From assembly GCA_903813345.2 (NCBI GenBank), contig CAIIXF020000005.1, positions 2,792,001 through 2,856,000 of the forward strand: a DNA stretch of 64,000 bases. Direction: 5' to 3'. A program made the position numbers and the translations under genes. The DNA is from Owenia fusiformis. Taxonomy: Eukaryota; Annelida; Polychaeta; Sabellida; Oweniidae. This document shows, in pieces, positions 1-15,200 of this stretch (position 1 is the stretch's first letter; the number at the start of each line of letters is the position of its first letter). Below the pieces are notes generated by a model. It saw nothing but the letters and a program-made list of their open reading frames with translations. It was not told where the DNA came from and searched no databases.

Positions 1-3000
1 GTTAACGTGACACTTCCACCATTCATAAAGACTTCGGACTATGGATTGGCTGGTTTCGTGAAAGCATAGTGAGTTTAACTGCCGGTGTAAAAGCGTAGGT
101 GGTCCTATCAAATTATGGTCCTAAGTCTCTATTGATTTATATGGTGACCTGATTACAATTATTTTCCTTATTATTTATACACAATCAGGGCCAGAAAAGG
201 CCGTTAGGAAAGGGGACCATAATCCCCAGGGGACCATAATTTCTTTCACACCGGGATTTTTCTGGCATTTCCAAAATGTACGTATATACATACGCATAGC
301 GGCTCGTGAAAGAACTGGTTGACGGTTCATATGCAGAACTGTAATCTTAACATCTTCAAATGTATTGTGATTACAGTTACTTCCCGAGTTGGCTTCCCAT
401 GAAAGGGAATGGAACAGTGGAACTAAGCGTTGAGGGTTTCAAGGGGTCATCCTATAAATTCAACATTCCATACGTAAGAAAATTAAACAGGAAATGAGCA
501 TCCGAAAAATTAAATGCATTCGTTTAAAATTCCGAGCCTCTTCTTATTGATTTCATATACTTTTAGTTTGAAGATGAATATCAATTTATCTTTACTATGA
601 ATGAACTGAGAAGGATAACTGGTGTGCCTGACCTATCAAACAAAGCAATCAAAGTCACTGCGTGGGTCTACGACCGTGATACTTACGAATATATGTGGGG
701 CGAAGCAAAAACAGTCATATATGATGGTGGAGTGGAAATGTATTTTGTAGAAGATATCGTCAGAACATTCAAGCCAAATATGCCATTCAACTTTCACGTT
801 AGTACATATTTTCCGTTTACATTGAACGATATTAAGGTAATATCAACAAACGTCTGTCAAGATATGTTAAAAAGGCGTAATAAAAGCGACACATTTTTAC
901 GTCAATTTTATTTTGTCCGACAGAAGTAATCAAATGAGAAAATAAATTACGGAAAATTATATCTATTCCAGCTTAGTATAGCCACGAACTTGTATGAGAT
1001 TCCGAGAATATGTTATTGACTTCATAAATGTTTTTCCAGGTGGCCGTCAAAAAGAGAGACGGTACCCCTCCTTCGTGGTTCGGTAACGCAAATGTTGAAC
1101 TTGAGATAATTTACCAGGAGGAGTCGGGGAGAAGTAGGAGAGACCTTGAACGTGTAGCGGTTCCTGATGATAATATCATTGCTTATACAATAACTCCTGG
1201 AATAAATGACCAGTTTATTTCAATACAAGTAGGTATTGTGGCAGTAATTAATAATGCATTAAAAATCACAAACGGCAAAGGACAATGTTGGTCAATTGAA
1301 ATACTTGTTTATCCGAACGCCTCTTGGACTGGACAAAAATGTTCTTCAGATAATTAGCAGGTTTTCACATTTCAATGTCCTTCAATATGTGATTCAATGT
1401 GAGATAATAAATGTTGGACCAATAAAGTTTTCACATTTGAGTGGTGTTCGGATAAACATCTAATATCACATGTACGTATGTAATACATCATCTCATATTA
1501 GGATATTTTCTAGGCGAGGTATAGGGGTCAGGGCATGAACTTGCCAAGAAAACGGATGACTGCCTACCGTGTCTATTCAACAAACAAATATTACATACAA
1601 GTTACAACTTCTACGTTGGCACCAAAGGTATGTCCATTTTTGGTAAAAAGTGGAATCTGGACTAATTAAAGCTTCCTTTAGTTCTTAATTAAGCTCTTTA
1701 GAACGTTTGTAATTGTAACGATACAAAAACTAAACTGATTCTTACAACGCGCCAAATATTCTAGATATAATGGCAATGGTGTTTGTTGTTGCATGTTATT
1801 TCTTTCTTTTAGGTGAACAGATACATCATATTTACGGTTAGGACAAACACGTACGTTGACACTATTTATTATCACGTAAGTATAATATTCCCAGTATCAA
1901 TTTTATTAATGCACATTGTATTTAACGCCGTTGGTAGCACACCAGAATTAGTTGAAAATGATACGTGCAGCAACTATTAAAGGGACAATTTTGTAAGAAT
2001 GTTTGTCCCTCGAGCTTCATCACTATATTGATATCGATAATGACTTCACTTGTTGATAAACTAAGCATTTAACCAAAATATGTACAATGGATTCGAAGGT
2101 CCATCATTACATTGCTAAGATTTGGTACCATCAATCTACAATTTGGTTTCACTTCGCCAAATTCATATTCAGATAGTCTGTGGAGGTAATATGGTCATGT
2201 CGGACGAGCTACCAATGACATCGATGCTGAAAACATTCTCAGTTGCTTTATCACGTGACATGATGCCAAGTGCGCGAATGGTTGTTTATTTCGTAAAGAG
2301 GGGAGAAGTTGTAGCTGATGCGTTGTCATTCTATGTCGATGGTTCTTCCCTACATGAGGTAAGAGCACCTTACCTACTAGAATATCTTATTTTTTCCAAG
2401 TAGTCCGACGGAAATATTACAGATGCTGCATTGGCGTGTTCGACCAAAGCTACGTCACACCTTTTTCACAACTCTCACATGACTTCTTGCTTCAAAAACA
2501 GGTTGATGTTGAACTGAACTGGGGTAAAGATTTCGGACCAGCATTTGTCGAAGTAATTGGCACAACTGATCCTGGGACATTAATAGCATTTAATGCAATC
2601 AACTACTATCTTTACTCTCTGGGCGCAAGAAACTTCATTACTGAACAAGATGTAAGTCGTATTTCCATACACAGATATGGGCTTATGGTTTTTCTACCGA
2701 TTTATTTAACAATATGATACTATATGATACGGTAAGGGCTTTGGATTCTTTCAGGATAGCTTCATTCCAGAAGGATATCGACACGACTTGTTTTAGTGAG
2801 AATAATACACATCTGACATATTTTCGTGGATGTATATCTATATACCTGTAGTTTATTGTAATTATGTATAATGTAATATGTATTTCTCTTTGCGTTTAGA
2901 TTATAGATGAGTTGCTCACGTATGACAGTCATGCAAATGTGAGTGCAAGTGTCAGTTGGATTGGGGATGACTGGAACCGAAAGACCATGTATTTCCCAAC

Positions 3001-3217
3001 GCAGACTTATGGATCTGATGCTAACACAACATTTGTTGTAAGTGCCAACCACCAATTTCCAATTATATATTAGCCAACATTATTTTAATTAATCGTATTG
3101 TACTAAGTTCAATAAGTTATTATCTCATGAACCTAATTTTTAAAATTGGGTTTGTTTTTGTATTTCAGTTTTCCGGACTTCATGTATTTACTGATGCAAA
3201 TTTGACAACAGTGCCAA
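1..3217 (+). CDS. Mcr-like: Gene A exons for MG3-MG6 (first part of macroglobulin ring)
   Basis: Exons: 1-68 (partial), 377-473, 567-797, 1040-1228, 1514-1627, 1813-1875, 2173-2358, 2502-2651, 2900-3037, 3169-3217. The partial first exon reads VNVTLPPFIK, the edge of an MG3-type domain, and joins in phase 2. Exon 2173-2358 reads through PSARMVVYFV and GEVVADALSF, the classic MG5 'PSARLLVYYV..GEVVAD' strand pair. Exon 2502-2651 has the 'AFNAINYYLYSLG' version of the MG6 'VDKSVLLLG' strand. From 377 on, the exons match gene B exons 8-16 in length exactly. The exon at 1040-1228 uses a GTAGGT donor; gene B has GTATAT there. Confidence 0.92.
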
Positions 3218-6200
3218 GTAAGTTTGTAATTCGTAATATAGATATATACGCTGATTTATGTTTTTCTCTTGCATGAGTTTTTATATACTACTATTTAGTT
3301 TTCCTTATGAACTGACTGTACTTCTCAATTTCTTATTGTGTTTCAACATTTCTTTCTTCTTGTGCTTAGCACACTTTCATGAAATGCCATGCATTATATA
3401 CTTGTACTGTTTGTACAGGTGACTGTAACGCAACTAGCGGCTGGATGACGTGCTATGACGGTAGCTGCTACAGAGTGGAGAAGAAATGTGACAAACAATT
3501 AGACTGCAATGACGGGGCGGATGAAAGTGGATGTGAGTAACGTATGTTCACAATACAAGCACGTAATCGACTATTGTAGTTTTAGAATTTTAAATAACCG
3601 TTAAACAGTATATTTTGTGATTTTGTTTATTTCAAATGCTGTTATTTGTCCTCTATGTCATTCAAGGTGGCTTGGATAAGGGCACTGAATTGACTATTCA
3701 GTATGATTTCTATAAGGACTTTAATCGCCACCAGCCATACGTTGAGCCGTATGAGCCTGTCAGTTGGATGTGGCACACAGATTATACTAAGTAAGTTACG
3801 AATTAGCAATTGAATCTAACAGGAATGAAAAATGGATGGCACTACTTCTGCATATTATGATGAATTTACAAAGAAAAGTGCATATTAAATGAAAATGTTT
3901 TATAAAATATATTGTTTTTTTACACCAAATCAAATACAACCCTTCCGAACAAAGAATTGATCATAGGTTGATGATGGATAGGTGTTTGTCACATTTTTTA
4001 GACCAAGCGGTGAAAGTTACTCCTGGGCTTCTCCCACATTCACTCCGTTCTTCTACGCTTTGTCTGCTCTCTCCGTCAGCAGGGATAATGGACTTGGGGT
4101 TGTTCAGCAACCCTACAGGGTAAATATAATCATTCATTACATTTTCAAATGATACATGAACAAAGTGTCGACTTTCACAGAATTTTCTCATAGATATAGC
4201 TCGCAGTGATTAGTGAAATTATATCAATGCCATTTTTACTACATTATTTAACTTCATACAGAGACAATATTTCAGGTCGACATGACGAGAGGGTTATACG
4301 CAATTTGTGAATACCCGAAAGCTGCGCGTAAGGGGGAGCAAATTGGTATCCAGTTGTGGCTGTCAAGTTTTGTTGATACTGTGATGGAGGTACGGAGATA
4401 ACCATACACGTTTGTATGATACGATGTTTTCCCCTTAATTCAAAAGTTCGTCTCTTTATATCATATCCTCTATCTTTTCCGCATCATTGCTGTTATTATG
4501 ATACTACGGGGTTTGTATTTTTATAGGTCTTGGTGACTCTTCCGGCATCTGACCAGTATAGGTTTGTAGCGGTTGGAGATGAACTGAAGAGTTACATTGA
4601 TCATTATTCACCTAAACTTATTGATGAGGAGATACAAACGTTGGTGTATGTGAGTATATGTCACGATGAGATTGCCTTGAGGAGACATGATGTAAGATAA
4701 TCGGGGGCTTTTGCCTAAAATTACGATACGCAAGCCAAAATCAAATTCAAATAACCAACTTAAAGATAATTTAACAGAACATACAATATGTCTCGCCTAT
4801 CAATACTTAAATTAGTAAACATTTTACTATATATGTAGTTATAATATTGGACTCATAACTTCGATCAAAAAGTTCATGATTAACCCATCTTCATAATATT
4901 ATATTATTGTACGTAGCTTGAACCTGGAGAGAAACGGTTTATACACATGCCAATTCTTCCTACGAGTGTTGGGATCACAGAATTTGAAATAATTGCAAAC
5001 ACGTTTGATAATAGTGAAGGATGTTCTGGATCCATCGAAATAACGGTAAGCCTAAGAACCATTTGACCAAACGTAAGGATTTTGTTAAGTTAGATTATCC
5101 ATCCGTCTTGTAGAAAAGGAAGGAACAACCCTCCAACGACGACGTTTCTAATTAAAGATGCACAGCTTTGGTAAAATTGACATTATTTATTGTATCGTTA
5201 TTGTTGTAGCATTTTAGTTACTATTAACAATTATCAATAACAAATTTAACATAACATATATATATATAAATTCTATTAAGATGTCTTTTTCTTAGATGGA
5301 TGGTGTTCAGAATGAGTGGCACACTCCTTACTTTGTTGACCTTGTAAAGTTTAGCCAAGTTATCATTCCTGACTTGTGGATACCTATACCAGAGCGATTC
5401 ATTCTTCCGGAACAGAGGCACCATCTATACGTACCAGGCTCTACCAGTACTACTGTATCAGTAGTAGGTGAGAAATTGTGTGTGCATTTAAACACATGCC
5501 AATTGGTCAATCAAGTCAATCACACCACCTTTCAGTGATTATGTTCATTCATACATTTCGGAGCAGTAAATGTATAAACATATTGTTTTTCAAAAACATC
5601 TTACATTCTTAGAAAGCAAGCCAAGAATTCCCATTCTTTCTATTGAAAATGGATTCTAGCAATTCTATCCCACATGAATCCATTTTTCGGGACTCAATCG
5701 ACTGGAGTTCTTCTGAGAAAGTTAGGATTTCAGCAAGGGTTTATTGACTTAACATGGGGATGAAATTGACTTTAAAGCTGCACATCGCCACGTACATGTA
5801 TGGCATCATGGGGATAGATACAAAGTTTTCATTATCTCAGAAGAACTCGAGTTGATGGAGTCCCAACGAGTAAATTAACTTGGGAGAGTATTGTTTGAAT
5901 ATATTTTCAATAGTAAGAATAGGGGTTCTTAAACAGGAAAAGTTGGTTAGTTAGACTACAGTCGCAAATTGGCAAGGTCTCGTGTGGCTTTGAAGTTCAT
6001 ATAAGCTTCAAATTTAAGTTATAAAAAGTAAGTACGAATCAAATCAAGGTAGTTTTAAGGAAAGTCCAACCATGTAGTTTCAAATCCACATAATATTGCA
6101 CAAATATTTTACAAAGATGCAAATTGAATTAAAAGTCCAACTTACAACATAGGTGATGTTGTCGGGCCTGCCTTTTACACAGACGATCTGTCAGTGGGTG

Positions 6201-9200
6201 AGATCCTTGGTTTGCCAGCAGGAACCGTGGAGAGTTATTTCTTTGAATTTAGCCAGAATCTTTGGTACTTGAAATTCCTCCAGGACACAGACCAGCTGAC
6301 GTATGATGTTGCTGTAGCAGCACTGCTGAGAATGAGCACAAGTTAGTATAATCAATATTTAATGTGATCCTTGCTGATTAAGGAAGAACTAATGCACTCA
6401 AAAATTTTGAAGCAAGTCTGATGCAGTCAGCAATTCAAGTCCTATGAATCATAAACGCGCTCCGCATCGATGGGAACCAAACCTAGCTCTTCCCAATCGC
6501 TCGACTAATGCAAACCAACTAAATGATCTTTGTAACGGACTTAGTAGTTGCAATTCTTTTACACTAACTGTGGCTAATATATTCTCATACAAGTTGTATT
6601 TTTATGTTCTAGGTTTCGAGCAAATCCACAGATTCCGACATCCAAGTGGAGGTTTTTCATTATTTTGGGACTCGGAACCAAGCCTTTGGTAAGTACTAAT
6701 ATTCATAAACTCACTTTCATTAACAATATCCACAGAGTGTGACATCTCCATTATCGACATAGTTTTACATCTCTTTTTTTAACAGGGTGACGTCACTATT
6801 ATTCAACCAATTGAAGTTCGCTAGAGATTCTGAATGGGAAGAGGTGTTTTTCGTCGATCCCGAGTTCATGAATGACGTGGCACTTTGGATCGTATCAAGA
6901 CAGAACACTTCTGTCGGCTGCTGGAAAGAAATTGGCACGACATATATGAGGCAATTTATTCCTAAACTGCAGACTCTTAACGGAAAGGAAGATTACTGGA
7001 ACATAACTCTAACTGCTTATGTAGTCATAGCATTGTCCGGGAATGTAGCACTGAGTGGGGTTAGTTGTATTGTATATCATAAGGTTGAAAAACGAATTGA
7101 AATTTATTCAAAAATACAACACGTTAAAATGCATACATGCGTTACTTCAATTATATTTAAACCACCTTAATACTCAAAGCATAATTTCAAAACACTGATA
7201 TTTTCAGGAAGCATCAAGCGCAGTTGAGAAAGCAAAAAACTTAGGTGCAGATTTCCTTGCGACAACCTTGGATCTCATGGACAACTCTTTTGATATCGCC
7301 ATAGTAACATATGCATTACACGCAGCGGAACATAGAATAAAGAAAGAGTTCTTCAACAAACTGAAGAAAATGAGCCGTGAAGGTGAAACTCAATACCCCT
7401 AGCAGTGTTATAGAATAGCGTTTGAAGACATTTTTTGAGTTGATTTAGCATTGGGGTCTTTATGAATTGTATATCCATCTTATATCACTTCTATTGGTAG
7501 GAAGAATTGTGGCATCTCTTCTCTATCAGCGAAGGGATGTGTGGTTAGCTTTAATCCACGCATCATTGGTTGATAGGCTAGGTGTATCACATTCAACGTA
7601 AATGGTTTGCGGAGGATTAAAATGGGTAAAGGGATACAGCTTTTTAAGGGTGATAGTTTTCTTCTGTGTTATAATGGTCAAATGGCCCATTGGTTCTATG
7701 GTGCGGATCGACTCCAATCTATGCCTTTCCATATCAGTCATATTGGTAAATATGGTATCGGGTGTCAAAATCAATCTAATCTAATAGCTGATCTATATAT
7801 AACCATTTGACCAACCCTGGCTGATGCTGACCTCATTTGAATGGAGCTAGGATGAAGAAAACAATCATATCTAGGATATCGTAAGACTTGCTTGATTCAA
7901 TTTGACTTTACAAAGCCTTAACGTAGACAATGTTATATTTTCAGATAAGCAGGACGAGTGGCCATATTGGTCAAGTAAAGAAGTTGACCCTATGAAGGTG
8001 GAGACGATAGATGTCACTCCGTTCTTGTTCCCCAACGAGCAGTTTGACGCTGACGTGGACACCAATCTCGGAACGGCGTATGCACTCATGTCCTATGTGA
8101 AAGAGAATTACATCACCGATGCGTCTAAGATTATGTACTGGATCCAATCAAGGAGGCAGACCAATGGAGGATGGAGCGGTACTGTGGTGAGCATTGAGTA
8201 ACATACGGTATATGTACCTATTGGATACATTTACGAGGATGTGAGGGATGCCCACCCTCAGATCCTCCATTCATTTATTGATCTTTGTCCCTTATGCACT
8301 ATCAGTAGAATGCTACTAAATATATATGACGTTTTAATGTAGCTTGTGGATGGATGGTATCGCAAATGCTCCTACTGCATCAATAAGGAGCTAGTGAAGA
8401 CACAGATTCATCTAGGACAACAAGACATTCTCGTGTATTTACAACAAACATGTATTTCTTTGCTCTTCGAAATTTAAGGTGTTTTTTCAGGACTCTATAG
8501 CTAATCTACAGGCGTTGTATATGTATGGAGTGCGCAATCCTAACAGAGACCTTTACCACTTAGAGCTAACGATAGAGTCAACAGCCACACCAGAGTGGTC
8601 AAAGGTGATCACGCTCACAAAGAACAACTTCAACATCGAGCAGCAAGTAGAGGTGAGAACGTTAGTATAAAACGATGTTTTACATGTTCAACACCAAGTC
8701 ATGATGTAAGGTTATGCTTTATGTGTCGTCAGATGTCTTAGATCTTTGAATTTATTTTTGGTATATTCCTGTTGTAGATTCCGAATGTTTGGGGGAGTGT
8801 GAAGGTGACGGCGAGAGGCAACGGGTTGGCCATGCTACAGGTCTGTAGGCGGTCATTATACATGTATAGGTCATCCAGCTACATATATGTATCTTGAACC
8901 TTTTCATAGCTTCTATAAGTACTGACCATCGCGAAGAATGTCAAAGACCTAACGTTTTTCGACCCTACTATGATACATTTTCTTTGTGGTCAATCGTCGT
9001 GGATATGCATTGCTACATACTTTAGCGTTGTACCTCCGGAACTTATTGCATTCAGCCGTACACTTGGCATGTGCAACTATCATTTCCAATCTCACAACCG
9101 ATGTTGTATATATTTTTTTCTTTTTGTCAAAATAGGTAAGGACAAGTGCCAACCAAGAATTTGTGGAACAGCTAAGGGACCCAGATGATCCACCGCCTGG

Positions 9201-12200
9201 TATAGAGCGCCATTTTGATCTGACCATCAACCTCCAATGGGGCGGCGCCAACTTCAGTATAATGTATATACAACCATGTGCAAGGTCGGTGATATTATAG
9301 CCCAATTTAAATTTATGAAAATAAGCAAATGTGCAATTTCTCAGTGAATTAAAATGAATGACTTTGCATGTTTCTTTTACTCACAATGACATTATTACTT
9401 CCACATCCCATAATGTTTAATGCTAAATACACAAAGTTATTTCGAGAAAAAAGCAACTGTTCAGAGCCTAACAAAAAACATCAGGCACGAATGTAAGAAT
9501 GAAATCAGAAGAAATAAGCAACACTCATGTTCTTTGGACATAGGTGTATTCTAACTTCATGAGAAACAAGCTGATTCTGTTTTAGGTGGCATAGGATAGA
9601 TAAAGGTCCCCATAGTATGTTGGCCTTCTTCCAAATAGATCTGCCAACCGGTTATGTTGTCATCGAGAAAGAATTGGTAAAGCAGCGCCAACGAGACAAG
9701 TTTATCAGAAGAAACATGTTTTCCGGTAATACGTTGGAGATCTTTGTTGATAAGGTAATTGAATGCATTATAACAATTGTTTTGAGAGTGGGTCAAGCAT
9801 TCAGCCAAAAGTCCGACGAGGACCGTGATAACAGTTCGTCTCATTAGCGCCATTACCCGTTACGGGCGCAACACTAGTTCAGTGAAACAGTTCCAAATGT
9901 TTACTAAATGATGACCACATGGATTTTGCGAAAAATGCACTTTAAGAGACCTACCCCCAATCACGCCCGGTGATCGTGAAAATGGGACGGAGGGGGGGGG
10001 GGAGCAGGCAATTTCCGCTAGAAAATTCAACAAATCTGGTAAAATTATTTTTTCAAGACAGAGTTTACGATTGAATTGCAAATTGAATAAGCGCACGGTA
10101 TGATAAAATATGTTAGGTATTCTAGGATTATTTTTCAACCGATACTCTTTTAAGATATAAGATCTATTAAAAAAGGCGCAACGCAACCAACGTGCAAAAG
10201 TCAACGTTTTTGCTATAAATCAAGCAACAATACACGACCGGTAATAAATACTTGTAAGTGATGTTATCATAACTAAATTAATGCCATTGCTGAATTTATA
10301 AAATAAGTTTCCATACGTAAAATAAAAAATAATCAAAAACAATTAAAATGGGACGGAGGGGGGGGGGGGGGGGGGGGCGGAGGGGGGGGGAGTAATAATT
10401 CTATAAAGTGAAACAACTTCACACGAATTCTTGTATTTGAAAAATGAACTCATTAACTTAGTAAGAAAATGGATGATATACCCCTGGAGACTGAAAAATG
10501 GGGACAATTGGAGTAAAAGGACTTAAAGTCGCGAAACATCTCTAATCATGTCTTATATACATATTGCTCCCCCCCCCCTCCGTCCCCTCCCCCCTCCCTC
10601 CGTCCCAAATTCATTATTTTCGATTATTTTTTATTTCACATATGGAAACTTATTTTATAAATTCAGCAATGACATTAATTTAGTTATGATAACATCACTT
10701 ACAAGTATTTATTACAGGTCGTCCAGACCATTGTTGCTTGATTTATAGCAAAAACGTTGATTTGTGCCTGTTGATGACCTTGCGCCTTTTTTTAATAGAT
10801 CTCATAACTTAGATGCGTATCGTTTCAGAAAAAATCCCAGAAAACCTAACATATTCTACCATACCGTGCGCCTATCCATTTAGCAATTCAATAGTAAACT
10901 TTTTCTTGAAAAAATAAATCTTCCAGATTTGTTGAATTTCCTAGCAGAAATTGCCTGCTCCCCCCCCCCTCCGTCCCATATTCACGATCACCGGGCGTGC
11001 CAATAGCAAACCTGTTTCTGAAAAATATTCTGCCCGTAAATGGTTTCGAAAATTGCTCCGCCCATGTCTAGAAATGATGCTTCTAACCAAACTTGGAACT
11101 GTTTTCTGATAGATTTATTATTGTATTAACCCTATCAAGAATTAACCCCACTTCATATATTAAGCACTAGATGGCGATGTGGTAAGTCAGAAAATGGAGA
11201 ACAAAGCTTTTTTAAATAAACCCAATTGCTTAATATCCTTATTCGAATCTGCATTTAATGTACGACAGGCGCTATCTAAACCGCATTTTTAAAAATATAT
11301 TTCATTCAAATAACAAATTTTTGAAGATCGAGTCATTAATTCATTGTTGTTTTTATTCCTAAGATTGGGACGGACTGGCTGTGTACGAAGGTGAGAGCAG
11401 ACCGCTGGTACCCAGTAGCAAATGCCAGTATTCAGCACCAGGCTCTGGTTGCGGAGTACTATGAACCAGGTTAGCATATACGTCAGTACTTACAAATGAC
11501 CTATTCTTTGCATTCACTTATCAGAATGCATTGCGATTGGATAATCTAAGTGCACATGTGTCATGCCCATGGTCTGAATTTCCTTTTTTTAATATTACAG
11601 ACTCTACCGAATTTATTGATATTGTGCCAAATGGAGACTCAATTATTAGTTTTGAAAACAAAGTTTTCAATCCTCTTGAAATCAGAGATGATGATCCTGA
11701 CGCCCCAGATTTTGATAACACAACCAAGGAATACATGGCAAAGAATGAATATGTGACACTTTCTGACTTCAATAATAATCTCAATTCCAAGAATAACATC
11801 GATATGTCAATTTTACATTGCAATATTCGTAGTTTGCCATCTAATCATTGGAAACTGTCTAATCTACTTGCGTCAATTGATAAAAATATTTCTGTCATTG
11901 CTCTCTCTGAAACTTGGCTGTATAAAGATCAAGAAGACAACTTTTCTGATTTTGTAAATTACCGAGGATTTTTCAACTCAAGAACAACTAGAGGAGGCGG
12001 TGTTGGTCTCCTTATTCATAAATCTCTTAATATCAAGGAAAGAACTGATTTAAAATTTAACAATATCAATTGTGATGTCATAACCATAGAGGTAATTGTT
12101 GAAAAGGGGAAGAATATTTTAATAACCTGTGTATATAAGCCACCAAATGTTGATCTAGAGGAATTTAACAATGACTTAGATGTATACCTATCTTTAATTT

Positions 12201-15200
12201 CAAGAGAAAATAACAAATTAAGCTACATTGCTGGAGATTTTAACATTGATCTTTTTAAATCTGTTGAACATGAAAATACTGAAAACTTTTACAACATTAT
12301 GTCTTCATATAACCTTATTCCTGTAATATATAAAGCAACTAGAGTAACTTCTACTACAGCCACTCTCATAGATAACATCTTTACTAATGATTCTAAAGTT
12401 GACTTATGCGGAATTATATACAATGACATATCAGATCATTTCCCAATATTTGCTGTTTCCAATAAACCTGTTAACAAAACCACATTCATGAAAAGGTCTA
12501 TTAGAAAATATACTGATGAAAGCATTTTAAGATTTAAAGAAATTCTCTCTAACGAATCTTGGATCGACATTACAAATTTTAATGATGCTAATGAATCTTA
12601 TAATAAATTTGAGGAAAAACTATCAGAATTTTATGACGAATGTTTCCCATTAAAACAGATCACAATTAAACTATACAATAATAATCAAAAGCCATGGATT
12701 ACGTCAGCCATACTTAAGTCAATTAGATATAAAAGCAAACTATACAAGAAATATCTTCGAAATCCCACAGATCAAAATAAAAAACAATATAAAACTTATG
12801 CAAATCAACTAAAAAGTACAATTAAATTATCTGAAAAGCAATATTATAATAACAAATTTAAACTGAATCAAGGCAACATAAAGGCAAATTGGCAAATAAT
12901 TAATGAGATACTTCAAAGAAAGAATAAAAATAATAACATTCCAGACTTCTTCATTCAAAATAATGTGAAAATAACCAACAAACAGGATATAGCTAATCAG
13001 TTTAATAATTTCTTTGTAAAAGTTGGAGAAAAATTAGCTGCCAAAATTCCAAAGTCAGATAAAAAACCTTTAGATTTTATGCAAACATTAGGTCAACAGG
13101 CTTCTTCAATTTTTTTAGACCCAGTTGATGTTAACGAACTACAAAAAATAATTTCTAATTTAAAACCTTCTGCTGCAGGTCATGATGATTTTAAACCTTT
13201 TATTATGAAAGAATGCGGTTTTGTTCTATATCAGCCTCTAATGCATATTTTTAATTTATCCATTTCAAACGGAGTTTTTCCGGACCAACTTAAAATTGCT
13301 AAAGTTGTACCGATTTATAAAAAAGATGACAAACATTTTTTCACCAATTATCGGCCAATATCTGTTTTACCTGTTTTTTCAAAAATTTTGGAAAAAATAA
13401 TGCATAAAAGAATAACAAAGTTTATAGATATCATTGACATTTTGTATACTAATCAATTTGGATTTAGGGAAAAGAGATCAACTTTCATGGGTGTGTTAAC
13501 ATTTATTGAAAAGATCAGAAAATCTATCGATGATGGCGAATTTACAATAGGATTATTCATTGACTTTTCCAAAGCTTTCGATACAATAGATCATAACATA
13601 CTATTTGACAAACTTCAATATTATGGTATACGTGGTGTTGCTCTTGACTGGATAAAAAGTTATTTTAAAAATAGATTTCAGCAAACTTTATATAAGGAAA
13701 CAATCTCTAATCGTGAGTTGATCACTTGCGGTATTCCTCAAGGCTCAATTTTGGGACCTCTGTTTTTTATATTATATATTAATGATATTTATCTTTCTTC
13801 TCCGACACTATTTTTCGTCTTATTTGCAGATGATACTAATTTATTGATCAAAGGCAAAAATCTACATGACCTGACAGAAACTTTAAACACTGAACTCAAA
13901 CATATTGAGGAATGGCTGGTCACAAACAAATTATCACTCAATGCTAATAAAACAAAATATATCATTTTTTCCTCAAGACAAAAAAGATTTAATGCAAATA
14001 ATATAAAAATCTATCTAAATGACAAACAACTTGAACAAGTTGATCATATTAACTTTCTTGGAATAACAATAGATAACCATTTGAACTGGAAACGGCATAT
14101 TGCTTCTGTTAATGCAAAAATTTCTAGGACAATTGGTATTTTATATAGAGTTAAACAACTGTTGAATATCAGCGGTTTTATGAGTATCTATTATTCACTT
14201 ATATATTCCCATCTTATATATGGCAATGTTATTTGGGGTGAAACATGTAGTTCATTAAATTCCCTATATCTTGTGCAAAAGAAATTCACCCGCATTGCAA
14301 CAAACAGCGATTATAGGGCTCATTCCCTACCATTATTCAAACAGTTAAACCTTTTGAATATTTTTGACATACACAAACAACAGAAATGTTTATTCATGTA
14401 TAAATGGATAAATAAGCTTGATAACTACCAGAAAATTTTTCCTAACTTTTTCAAAATGGTCCAGGCGAGACATGATCACAATACCAGAAACAAGGATTCT
14501 TATGATAAACCTAAAGTAAGGACGAACTATGGCATTTCAATGTTAACTTTCACGGCACCAACAATTTGGAATCAATTACCAAACAAGATTAAATCTTCTC
14601 GAAGTGTTCCCATCATGAAAAGAGAACTGAAAAAGTACTTTGTCAATAATTGATTATCATTCGTATACTTTATATTTTGGGCTCTATGACACACAATTCA
14701 TTTACCATCCATTACATGCATTTGCACACAAACAGATCCCCCTCTGTTTCTATGTAGGCAACTTACCACCCTGTCGGGAATATACACAATTTGTGTCACC
14801 CGCTCATTGTATGTATTTCAAAACTTAGCTTACTGAATAAATAAATAATAATAATAAATAATAATAATACAATCAATTATACATACAGATAAACACTTCT
14901 GCGTTGAGGAATGCCTTGTTGTATTTTGAAATGCATAAAATACAGACCAGATTGTGTCAAATAATGCTGCAAGAATATAGCAAGACAATTCTCATCAATT
15001 TGACTAAGCAATAACTGTAAGCAAAATGATACTTTATTTAGAACAGCTGTACATAGAGGTTGTTCCAAAATTAAAATACAAAAACTACTGGGTGACGCAA
15101 AAAATGACACCCATCTTACCTTGCATAACTTTTGGTCCATTACCATATAGACCTGTCCTTTGGCACAGTAGACATAATGCGAGAGCTCAAGTGGGTCAAA

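Noticed and set aside
11465-11734. Fusion of gene A exon 33 to the LINE frame by read-through
   Set aside because: In the gene A frame, a TAG occurs directly after the exon 33 donor, so read-through stops at once.
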